Assembly: GCA_903871605.1 (NCBI GenBank)
Contig: CAIQHF010000052.1
Location: 1 to 56,839 of the forward strand
From: an uncultured Sphingomonadaceae bacterium
Lineage (GTDB): Bacteria; Pseudomonadota; Alphaproteobacteria; Sphingomonadales; Sphingomonadaceae
Direction of reading: 5' to 3'
Length of the DNA: 56,839 bases
Shown here: positions 16,645 through 23,677 of the stretch, piece by piece
How positions within the stretch are numbered: the first letter of the stretch is position 1
Layout of the letters: every line of letters begins with the position of its first letter
Position numbers and translations under genes: made by a program
The notes under the pieces: model-generated
What the model was told of the DNA's origin: nothing
Database searches by the model: none
The model's input: only the letters and a program-made list of their open reading frames with translations

Positions 16645-17597
16645 ATGCGACGTCGCAGCGCACGCTATTCCTTCCTCGCCAAGATGGCGTTCGTCGTGCC
16701 GCTAATCGCGGCGGCAGACGCTCTGTTTCGCGACGAGGTCGGGTCGTGGCTGGGTGGTGTGATGCTGGCCTGGACGGTCGCGTTGGCCGTCGCCCGACCC
16801 GCGCTTCGTCGTGGTCCGGCACTCGTCGCGGGCGGGGCCGCAAGCGCCTTCGCGCTAGCTGCGGCGGGCTCGCCCGGTTTGCTCGGATGGACGATGTTCT
16901 GGATCGCGATCTCGATCGCCGCGCTGCTGCCACGTGCCGATGGGTTCGACGATGCGTGGCGCTGGGCGGTGCGCGTGACGGCGCATGGCGTAACCGGATC
17001 GTTCACCCCACTGATCGACCTGTTGCGGGTGTTTCGTCCACGGCCGCAACGCGGACGGATGACGGCGCGCACGGTTGCTGCAATGCTGGCGCTGCCAATC
17101 GCAATGGGAGTCATTTTCGCGGCGCTGTTCGCGAGCGCCAACCCGCTCATCGCGCACGCCTTCGCGGCGATCCGACTGCCGTCGATCGGCGAGGTTGCCT
17201 TCTGGCTGGCGATGCTGGCGCTCTTTTGGCCGGCCTTCCGGCCGAGCCGCTGGGCGACGCGGATCGTCACGGCGTTGCCCGACACCGAGGTGACTCTGCC
17301 GGGCGCTTCGATGCCCTCGGTGCTGATCGCGCTCGGCCTGTTCAACGCAATCTTCGCTGTCGAGAACGGGCTCGACATCGCCTTCCTATGGAGCGGCGCG
17401 CCGCTACCCGCCGGCACGACAATAGCGGACTATGCCCACCAGGGCGCCTACCCGCTAATCGTCACCGCGATACTGGCCGGCGTGTTCGTGCTGGCGACGC
17501 TGAAGTCGGGTTCGGACACCGCTGCAAATCCGACGATCCGCCGGCTGGTGACGCTGTGGGTTGGGCAGAATATCCTGCTCGTCGCATCCTCGATCCT
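16645..17597 (+). pseudogene. DUF4153/DUF4173-type membrane protein, 3' end lost
   Basis: The first ~318 residues are a polytopic membrane protein of the DUF4153/DUF4173 kind: several transmembrane helices, a conserved amphipathic stretch (TGSFTPLIDLLRVFRPRP) and YAHQGAYPLIVTAILAGVFV. Homology ends after WVGQNILLVASSIL. Beyond about 17597 the frame stays open to 17868 but is antisense to a nucleotidyltransferase remnant, so the last ~90 residues of the open frame are not real homologous sequence. Family members normally continue with more helices. The gene is therefore cut by a rearrangement and probably not functional. Confidence 0.75.
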
Positions 17598-17599
17598 AG

Positions 17600-17793
17600 C
17601 CGCCGACCGGATCATCGACCCAGTCGCCGCGCGCATAGGATCCGTGGAGCACAAGCTTGAAGATGCGCGCCTGCTTGGTAAAGGGCTGGTTGCCCGTCCG
17701 CGTCGCGGCGTCGAACTCCTCGAACAGGATGCGCACGACGTCCGCGAGTTCGCGCTGTTTGGTATCCGGCAGATGGTCGAGCTAGTCGCGCAT
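17600..17793 (-). pseudogene. N-terminal remnant of a nucleotidyltransferase (NTase-HEPN type)
   Basis: Read on the minus strand from ATG 17793 it gives MRD, a TAG stop at codon 4 (17784-17782), then LDHLPDTKQRELADVVRIL, FEEFDAATRTGN, and IFKLVLHGSYARGDWVDDP. This is the start of polymerase-beta-type nucleotidyltransferases that carry a C-terminal HEPN domain and travel on alphaproteobacterial plasmids and integrative elements; GSYARG is the catalytic G-S motif. Homology stops at the junction with the DUF4153 gene, so the catalytic Asp and HEPN parts are missing. Both a nonsense codon and a 3' truncation mark it as dead. Confidence 0.75.
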
Positions 17794-17851
17794 GATCCCG
17801 ATCCTCGCAGCGACGGCGGCGATGCACAGCCCGGCACCGAAGCCGGGTTGT

Positions 17852-17882
17852 GGCGGCGGCGATGGTGATCATCGCCGCCGCC
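17852..17882. terminator. Perfect 12-bp hairpin over the end of the sigma-like gene
   Basis: Arms GGCGGCGGCGAT (17852-17863) and ATCGCCGCCGCC (17871-17882) with a 7-base loop. It covers the stop codon and final Arg codons of the sigma-region-4 gene. There is no T-run, so its role as a terminator or mRNA-stability hairpin is uncertain. Confidence 0.4.
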
Positions 17883-18141
17883 GCTCAATCGCGTCGATCG
17901 CGCGCCGAAGGCGCCTCAGCGCCTTGATCAGCGAGCGTTCGACGCGACTGACGCTGATCCCATAGCGCGCGGCGATCTCGAGATAGCTGAGCGTGTCGAG
18001 GACATGGAGCATGTATATCTCGCGCTCATAGACCGGCACCTTCGCCATCGCCACGTCGAGTTCTGCCTCGGTCCAGGTCGGCCGTTCTGCGGCATCCCCC
18101 GCCACTTTCGGCGTCCGGAGGTTTTCATTGTCTCCGCTCAT
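17869..18141 (-). CDS. Sigma-70 region 4 domain protein (no region 2)
   Basis: A 90-residue protein made of little more than a sigma region-4 HTH: WTEAELDVAMAKVPVYEREI, then LHVLDTLSYLEIAARYGISV and SRVERSLIKALRRLRRAI, ending in four Arg. Region 2, needed to bind core polymerase and open the -10, is absent, so it cannot be a full sigma factor; it is more likely a DNA-binding accessory regulator. Its start overlaps the stop of the ArdC-like gene as ATGA (18138-18141), so the two are co-translated. This pairing is common on mobile elements of sphingomonads and related groups. Confidence 0.82.
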   Translation of the reverse strand: MSGDNENLRTPKVAGDAAERPTWTEAELDVAMAKVPVYEREIYMLHVLDTLSYLEIAARYGISVSRVERSLIKALRRLRRAIDAIERRRR

Positions 18142-19067
18142 GACGGCTCTCCGGCGCCTGGCGTAGCGACATCGGCCGACCGAAAGGCGAGCAAATAGTC
18201 CGCCGCCTTGCTGGCCTGACTCGCCGCCCGGAAGATCGCGCGCGGATCATTGCGCAGCACCTCGAGCCACGAGCCGATATAGTCGGCATGGCGCACTGTC
18301 GGCTGGATCGACAGCTCGGCACAGATGAAGGCGCTGGTCATCTCGGCGACCAGTTCCTCGCGGGCGTACCAGCTTTCGCCGACCGCGCTGCCGAGGTCAC
18401 GGTCGAGGCGCGAGGCATGACCGGTCCAATGCCCCAGCTCATGAAAAGCCGTCCGATACCAGTCGATGGCATGATGATAGGCCTGCGGCGGTGGCACCGC
18501 GATGAAGTCGGCCGATGGCGCATAGAAGGCGCGATCGCCCCCGATCCGGAGATCCGCACCGGTGGCGTCGATCAGCGCCTCGGCATGGGGAATGACCTCA
18601 CACGTCGCCAGCGGCTCGATGTGACCCGCGAGCGTCGCGGGCAATCCGTCGCACTGGTCGACATTGAAGACGGTGAAGCGCTTGAGGAAAGCCACCTGCC
18701 GGGCGTCGTCACCCTGCTCGGCGGCACGCGCCTGCTCGGTCTTCGGTGTGAAGCGATCCGCGTAGCAGATGGTGGTGCCCTGCTCACCCCGGCGGACATG
18801 GCCCCCAAGCGCCTCGCTTTGCTTGTAGGTCAGCCATGCCTGCCGGCCATAACCCCGCTCGATGACGGTCGCCCACAGGATCAGGACATTGATGCCCGAA
18901 TAGGCTCGTCCCGTTCCCGCATTGCGCGGCAGTCCCGCCGACGCCTTGGCGCTATCCCAGGGCTGCACCCAGGGCAGACGCCCCGCCTCCAGCTTCGCGA
19001 TGATGCGATCGGTGACTTGGGTGTAGAGGCTCGTGCGGTCCGAACCTGCGCTATCCTTCGTCTTCAT
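18138..19067 (-). CDS. ArdC-like antirestriction / zincin-like metallopeptidase domain protein
   Basis: A 309-residue protein. N-terminal ArdC-type ssDNA-binding domain (LYTQVTDRIIAKLEAGRLPW, then NAGTGRAYSGINVLILWA) and a C-terminal zincin-like domain with H-E-L-G-H at 209-213 (TAFHELGHWTGHASRLDRD) and the third ligand region YAREELVAEMTSAFICAELS. ArdC proteins protect incoming single-stranded DNA from restriction during conjugation. The start at 19067 (MKTKDSAGSD) is where homology begins. It sits upstream of, and overlaps, the sigma-like gene. With the nearby NTase remnant it marks a conjugative element remnant; no relaxase or type IV secretion genes are in the window. Confidence 0.88.
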   Translation of the reverse strand: MKTKDSAGSDRTSLYTQVTDRIIAKLEAGRLPWVQPWDSAKASAGLPRNAGTGRAYSGINVLILWATVIERGYGRQAWLTYKQSEALGGHVRRGEQGTTICYADRFTPKTEQARAAEQGDDARQVAFLKRFTVFNVDQCDGLPATLAGHIEPLATCEVIPHAEALIDATGADLRIGGDRAFYAPSADFIAVPPPQAYHHAIDWYRTAFHELGHWTGHASRLDRDLGSAVGESWYAREELVAEMTSAFICAELSIQPTVRHADYIGSWLEVLRNDPRAIFRAASQASKAADYLLAFRSADVATPGAGEPS

Positions 19068-19469
19068 GGCTCTGCTTTTTTCCCCGCCCAAGCAACCGGC
19101 CCGGAAAGGGGCGGGGTGGGCGACAGGAGCGAACCGAGAGTCCCGCCGGCGGAGTTGGCTGCACGCAAGGAGCCGTAACGCAGTGAAGGACCCGGCAACG
19201 CCGGGTTGCGGCCCGCCTCGGCGGGACTACAGGGCAGCGACGCCCTCCCCGCTCCCGAGGAGCCGGATGCCAAATTCGTCGCGGTACGCGATGGCCGCAT
19301 CGCCGGCGCGCAGCCCCGGCGCCCGCGTCAGCGATCGAGCCCCGTCAGGGCCGAGACGCCGGTCCCGGCGGCTTGGTGGAGCGAAGCGGAGGAGAGCGCG
19401 GCTGCGCGATAGCGCAGGACGCCCAGGTCCATTCGCACTGACCAGGGCGACAACTCCGCCGACCGGGGG
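19068..19469. repeat. Repeat- and hairpin-rich leader upstream of the ardC-like gene
   Basis: No gene is supported. The DNA carries small perfect hairpins (CCCGGC-AAC-GCCGGG near 19193-19207; CCCGCC-TC-GGCGGG near 19213-19226) and several imperfect direct copies of a word like GGAGCGAA-CGnAG(GA) (about 19119, 19159, 19376, 19399). It ends at the palindrome at 19470. This kind of structured DNA upstream of an antirestriction gene would suit a leading-region promoter or transfer origin, but that is inference. Confidence 0.4.
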
Positions 19470-19501
19470 GGATCGTTTTTGGGGGGTGGCAAAAACGATC
19501 C
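19470..19501. repeat. Perfect 11-bp inverted repeat with a G-rich loop
   Basis: Arms GGATCGTTTTT and AAAAACGATCC enclose GGGGGGTGGC. It is the strongest palindrome in the window and lies 400 bases upstream of the ardC-like gene. Its A/T-rich inner arms differ from the surrounding GC-rich DNA. Possible roles are a single-strand promoter, a nic-site hairpin, a terminator working on either strand (T-run within the stem), or a regulator site. Confidence 0.6.
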
Positions 19502-19570
19502 TCTGCGCCAGCCCAGAGCGTGCATAGAGACGTCATCGAAGCCCAATCCCTGACACGCAGGAGACCTTCG

Positions 19571-19699
19571 ATGACCGATCAGCACGCGCTGCGCCGGATG
19601 GCGGGAATCCTCGGTAAAGCGCTGGATGATGAGCCCAATGCTCTACGAGGTCGACGAGAGCGGCCAATGACTGCCACGCTCCGATACGGCGTTTTTTAG
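19571..19699 (+). CDS. Possible 42-residue truncated ORF
   Basis: ATG 19571 is preceded by AGGAGA (19559-19564) and opens a frame reading MTDQHALRRMAGILGKALDD before running into unrelated sequence and stopping at TAG 19697-19699. Base composition falls in GC shortly after 19650. It looks like the first 20-25 codons of a gene on the mobile element, cut by a rearrangement. I do not recognise the family. Confidence 0.25.
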   Translation: MTDQHALRRMAGILGKALDDEPNALRGRRERPMTATLRYGVF

Positions 19700-20023
19700 A
19701 GACAACCCCCGAATCGCAATCTGCCCATCCCCATCAGGAGAATACGGATCGTCCCAAAAGCTTGCCCGCGGCCGGGTGGCCGATACGATTAAGCGCCGGA
19801 ATGATCGAAGCCGGTCACGCGTCACCGCGCTTTACAGCTCGACGCATTATCAGACTGAATTTCGCCTCCGTAACGAGGCTCGCTCCGAAATACCGGCGCG
19901 ACAAGCACGCTGATTACGGTGCTGAAGCTGAACGAAGTTGCCGGTATGGGATGGTCAACAAATGAGGCAAAGCCGTCATTCATTATAACATCCTGAAAGG
20001 ACCGCTTTCGGCGCAAGCGTACA
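19700..20023. other. Lower-GC non-coding stretch
   Basis: No supported gene. The stretch is less GC-rich than its neighbours and probably marks the edge between the mobile-element remnant and the catabolic region. It contains nothing I can name. Confidence 0.35.
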
Positions 20024-20842
20024 TCAGATCTTGTGCACATCCAGAGCAAAGTCGAGCAGCGTAGCGTTGAATTCCTCTGGCTGCTCCACATTCACCACAT
20101 GGCCGCACTCGTCGATGATCGAGCTTCGGGCATTCGCGTTGCCGGCCACAGCGCGCACATGCTCGGCTGGCCAAAGCTCGCTGTCGCGGCCTGCGATCAA
20201 GAGCATCGGGCACGATGCCGTCGCACAGACGTCGCGCCAATCCTGACGCGCATGGTCGTTCAGCAGGGCCAGGGTGTCGGGGGTCGGGAGGTCATCGAGC
20301 CTTGCGTCGCCCACCTTCGCCTGCAACGCCGCCATGGCGGCCAAGAAGGGGTCGGCAGACCGGCCTCGGCCGGTCGCGGGTATGCCCTCCGCAAAGAAGC
20401 GCCCGACATTGTCCTCGGTCAGCCCGTAGAAGCCGCACGCCCAATCGGCGCCGTTGATCATGCGCGGGGTCTGGTCGACGCCGATCATGCCCGCGATCGC
20501 ATCCGAACCAAACAGGTCGATATAGGACCAGCAGACGCTCGCTCCCATCGAGGCGCCGACGAGCAGCGGCCGGTCGAGGCCGAGCGCGACGATCACGTCG
20601 CGCAGGTCGGCGGCGTGGCGCGCGATGCGCTGGCCGTGGGCGGGACGGTCGGACCGGCCGTGCCACCGCCGGTCGAACGCGATGGCGCGGTAGCCGGCGG
20701 CTACCACCGCGTCGATCTGGTACGCCCAGGTTTCGAGCGTCGCCGTGTAGCCGGCAACGAAGAGAATGGCCGGCCCCGCGCCGCTGCTCTCGACGTGGAG
20801 GGTGACGCCGTCGCTGGTCGTCACACGAACGATGTCCGGCAT
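20024..20842 (-). CDS. Alpha/beta hydrolase
   Basis: A 272-residue cytoplasmic alpha/beta hydrolase. Oxyanion strand region AILFVAGYTATLETWAYQ (the usual HG is replaced by AG), nucleophile elbow VGASMGASVCW with Ser in GASMG, the acid in IAGRDSELWPAEHV, and the His in DECGHVVNVEQPEEF. Close in form to 3-oxoadipate enol-lactonase and related hydrolases, but the Gly-rich oxyanion residue differs, so I assign only the fold. Divergent from the mannitol-dehydrogenase-family gene at 21022 with a 179-base gap. The substrate is unknown. Confidence 0.85.
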   Translation of the reverse strand: MPDIVRVTTSDGVTLHVESSGAGPAILFVAGYTATLETWAYQIDAVVAAGYRAIAFDRRWHGRSDRPAHGQRIARHAADLRDVIVALGLDRPLLVGASMGASVCWSYIDLFGSDAIAGMIGVDQTPRMINGADWACGFYGLTEDNVGRFFAEGIPATGRGRSADPFLAAMAALQAKVGDARLDDLPTPDTLALLNDHARQDWRDVCATASCPMLLIAGRDSELWPAEHVRAVAGNANARSSIIDECGHVVNVEQPEEFNATLLDFALDVHKI

Positions 20843-21021
20843 GGGATCTCCTGAAACGGTCTGCGGGCACGCGATGCCGGCCTATAATCCTGGACGCGCG
20901 CTGGGCGCATATGCCGATCCGCAGCATCGCTGTGCCGTCGGCGTTGCTCTGCCGAAAAGTCGGCCGTCGGATCGCGATAGCATCTACGACGCGATCCGAT
21001 GACAGGATCGAGGCGCGTAGT

Positions 21022-22530
21022 ATGACGAAGCAAACTATGGACCGTCCGAGCGATCGCGAGCGCGCGCACACCGCGGTCGCAGCCGACGCTCTGCGGCGCC
21101 TGACGCCGCCCGCTTACGACCGGCGCGCGATCGTGCCCGGGATCGTCCATCTCGGTCTCGGCGGCTTCCACCGCGCGCACATGGCGCGGTATCTCCACGA
21201 TCTGATGCTGCTGGACCCGAGCGCACTGACGTGGGGCATTCGCGGCGTCGGGCTGCGCGAGGCCGATCGTCCGTTGCTCAAGGCGCTGACCGATCAGGAT
21301 TGCCTCTACACGCTGGTCGAACGCGACGGCGACGATGAGCAGCACGTGGTGATCGGTGCGATCGTCGAGGCGATCGACGCGTCCGCCGGTTCCACGAACC
21401 TGCTGGCGGCGATCGCATCGCCCGAGACGCGCATTCTGAGCCTGACGGTGACCGAGCACGGATATTGCCTCGACCGCGCCACCAAGCGGCTCGATCTGAC
21501 GCATCCGCAGATCGTCCACGACCTCGCCAACCCGGCAGACCCCCGCTCGGCAATCGGCGTGGTGGTCGCGGGGCTTGCCGAGCGGCGGCGGAAGGGCCTG
21601 GGCGGGCTGACCGTGCTGAGCTGCGACAATATCCAGCATAATGGCGACGTGCTGCGCCGCGCCGTCGCCGATTTCGCCGACGCGAGCGATCCGGGACTGT
21701 TGGCCTGGATCGCGCAGCATGCGAGCTTTCCAAACGCGATGGTCGACCGCATCACGCCGCAGCCGACCGCCGCCGCCATCCAGGATTTCCGCGATCGGAC
21801 CGGGATCGACGACGCCGCATCCCTCGTCGCCGAGCCCTTCCGCCAATGGGTGATCGAGGACCACTTCGTCGCCGGGCGGCCCGCGCTCGAGCGCGTCGGC
21901 GTGCAGTTCGTGGGCGACGTCGCGCCCTATGAGCGGATGAAGCTGCGGCTGCTCAACGCCAGCCACCTCGCCCTGTCCGGCCCGGGCCAGCTGATCGGCC
22001 TGACCGGGATCGACGAGACGATCCGCCACCCGCTGATCCGGCGCTACATCATAGCGTTGATGGACCGCGAGACCGGGCCGACGCTCGATCCGGTGCCCGG
22101 CGTCGATCTCGACGCCTATAAGCGATCGGTCATCGCGCGCTTCGACAATCCGGCGATCCCCGACACCGTCGCGCGGGTCAATGCCGATGCCGCGCTCAAC
22201 TATCTGCTCGATCCGATCCGCGACCGGCTGGCGGCGGGGGCACCGATCGACCTGCTCGGCCTGGGTTTGGCGGCCTGGCTGCGCCGGGTCCGCGGCAAAG
22301 ATGAGGCGGGACGACCGATCGCGGTCGTCCACCCGCTCGCCGCCGAGCTGCGCGTGCGTGCGATCGCGGGGGGCGGCGATCCCGCGCCGCTGCTCGCGAT
22401 GCGATCGCTGTTCGGCGATCTCGGCGACGACGCAGGGTTCGTCGCGATCGTGGGACGCTGGCTGACCGAACTCTACGACGGCGGGGTCGCGCGTGCGCTC
22501 GCGCGCGCCGAGGCCGAAGCGCTGATCTAA
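21022..22530 (+). CDS. Mannitol dehydrogenase / fructuronate reductase family protein
   Basis: A 502-residue long-chain NAD-dependent polyol dehydrogenase. Nucleotide motif IVHLGLGGFHRAHMARYLHD near 40-60, the SxTVTEHGYC block, LSCDNIQHNG, the catalytic Lys region YERMKLRLLNASH (about 310-325), and the C-terminal helical domain with NPAIPDTVARV. It interconverts a sugar alcohol or aldonate and the matching keto sugar (mannitol/fructose, mannonate/fructuronate). ATG 21022 is favoured over the upstream frame since homology starts near it; ATG 21037 is possible. It ends 10 bases before the convergent acyl-CoA dehydrogenase gene. No sugar transporter or other uronate gene is adjacent, so the physiological substrate is open. 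Confidence 0.88.
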   Translation: MTKQTMDRPSDRERAHTAVAADALRRLTPPAYDRRAIVPGIVHLGLGGFHRAHMARYLHDLMLLDPSALTWGIRGVGLREADRPLLKALTDQDCLYTLVERDGDDEQHVVIGAIVEAIDASAGSTNLLAAIASPETRILSLTVTEHGYCLDRATKRLDLTHPQIVHDLANPADPRSAIGVVVAGLAERRRKGLGGLTVLSCDNIQHNGDVLRRAVADFADASDPGLLAWIAQHASFPNAMVDRITPQPTAAAIQDFRDRTGIDDAASLVAEPFRQWVIEDHFVAGRPALERVGVQFVGDVAPYERMKLRLLNASHLALSGPGQLIGLTGIDETIRHPLIRRYIIALMDRETGPTLDPVPGVDLDAYKRSVIARFDNPAIPDTVARVNADAALNYLLDPIRDRLAAGAPIDLLGLGLAAWLRRVRGKDEAGRPIAVVHPLAAELRVRAIAGGGDPAPLLAMRSLFGDLGDDAGFVAIVGRWLTELYDGGVARALARAEAEALI

Positions 22531-22540
22531 GCGCCGCGCC

Positions 22541-23668
22541 TCACAGCGTCCGCGCGATCACCATGCGCTGGATGTCGGACGTGCCTTCATAGATCTGGCA
22601 GACGCGGACGTCGCGGTAGAGCTTGGCGAGCCGATATTCCTCGAGATAGCCATAGCCGCCGAGCGTCTGGATCGCGCCCGAGCAGATCGCCTCGGCGGCT
22701 TCGGAGGCGAATAGCTTCGCCATCGACGCTTCCTTCAGGCACGGCAGCCCGGCGTCCTTGACGCTCGCGGCGTGGAGCACCAGCTGGCGCGCGGCCTCGA
22801 GCCGCGTCGCGAGATCGGCGAGGCGGAAGCCGACCGCCTGATGCTCGATGATCGGCTTGCCCATCGATGACCGCTCGCGCGCATAGCCGACCGCAATCTC
22901 GAGCGCGGCCTGCGCCATGCCGACCGATTGCGCCGCGATCCCGATCCGCCCGGCCTCGAGGTTGGCAAGCGCGATCGAATAGCCGCGTCCCTCGGTACCG
23001 AGCAGCAGCTCGTCGGGGACGAAACAGTCCTCGAAGCGCAAGGCGCAGGTGTCGGACGCCGCCTGGCCGAGCTTGTGCTCGACCTTGTCGACGACATAGC
23101 CCGGCGTGTCGGTCGGGACGAGGAAGGCGGAAATGCCCTTCTTGCCCGCCTCCGGATCGGTGACCGCGATCACCATCGTCACCCCCGCGATGCGGCCCGA
23201 GGTGATGAACTGCTTGCCGCCGTTCAGCCGCCAGCCGCCCTCGACGCGGGTCGCGCGGGTGCGGATCGCGGCGGCGTCCGATCCGGCGTCGGTCTCGGTC
23301 AGCGCGAAGGCGCCGATCGTGCGGCCGGCGATCAGATCGGGCAGGAAGCGCTGCTGCTGCGCCGCGTTGCCGTCCTTGAGCAGCCCCGACACCAGGATCG
23401 AATTCTGGATCGACACGATCGTCGAGAGCGCCCCATCGCCCGCCGCGATCTCGATCAGCGCGAGCGCGTAGCTGACATAGTCCGCCTCCGCACCGCCGAA
23501 CGCCGCCGGCGCGGTCATCCCGAGCAGCCCGAGCGCGCCCATCTCCTCGAACAGCGCGGGCGGATAGCCGCCGGCCGCCTCGAACCCCTGGGTCTCGGGC
23601 CACAGGCGGTCGCGTGCGAAATCGCGCACCGTGTCGCGGATCGCGGACTGCATCTCGTCGAGTATCAT
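22541..23668 (-). CDS. Acyl-CoA dehydrogenase
   Basis: A 375-residue FAD enzyme of the acyl-CoA dehydrogenase family, which desaturates acyl-CoA at alpha-beta and passes electrons to ETF. Visible are the N-terminal helical domain, FALTETDAGSDAAAIRTRA (FAD contact), the second signature QTLGGYGYLEEY, and VCQIYEGTSDIQRMVIARTL at the C-terminus carrying the catalytic Glu (YEGTSDIQ). Length matches short/branched-chain or isovaleryl-type enzymes. It starts 9 bases after the ferredoxin oxidoreductase gene on the same strand, so it is the second gene of that operon and probably acts on the acyl-CoA that enzyme makes. Confidence 0.92.
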   Translation of the reverse strand: MILDEMQSAIRDTVRDFARDRLWPETQGFEAAGGYPPALFEEMGALGLLGMTAPAAFGGAEADYVSYALALIEIAAGDGALSTIVSIQNSILVSGLLKDGNAAQQQRFLPDLIAGRTIGAFALTETDAGSDAAAIRTRATRVEGGWRLNGGKQFITSGRIAGVTMVIAVTDPEAGKKGISAFLVPTDTPGYVVDKVEHKLGQAASDTCALRFEDCFVPDELLLGTEGRGYSIALANLEAGRIGIAAQSVGMAQAALEIAVGYARERSSMGKPIIEHQAVGFRLADLATRLEAARQLVLHAASVKDAGLPCLKEASMAKLFASEAAEAICSGAIQTLGGYGYLEEYRLAKLYRDVRVCQIYEGTSDIQRMVIARTL

Positions 23669-23677
23669 GGTCTTACC

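Noticed and set aside
16645-17868. Intact 407-residue membrane protein
   Set aside because: The last ~90 residues are antisense to a nucleotidyltransferase remnant and have no membrane-protein character, so the open frame is fortuitous past the junction.
17852-17882. CRISPR-like or GGC-repeat array
   Set aside because: It is a single hairpin over Arg codons. No spaced direct repeats of CRISPR type were found anywhere in the window.
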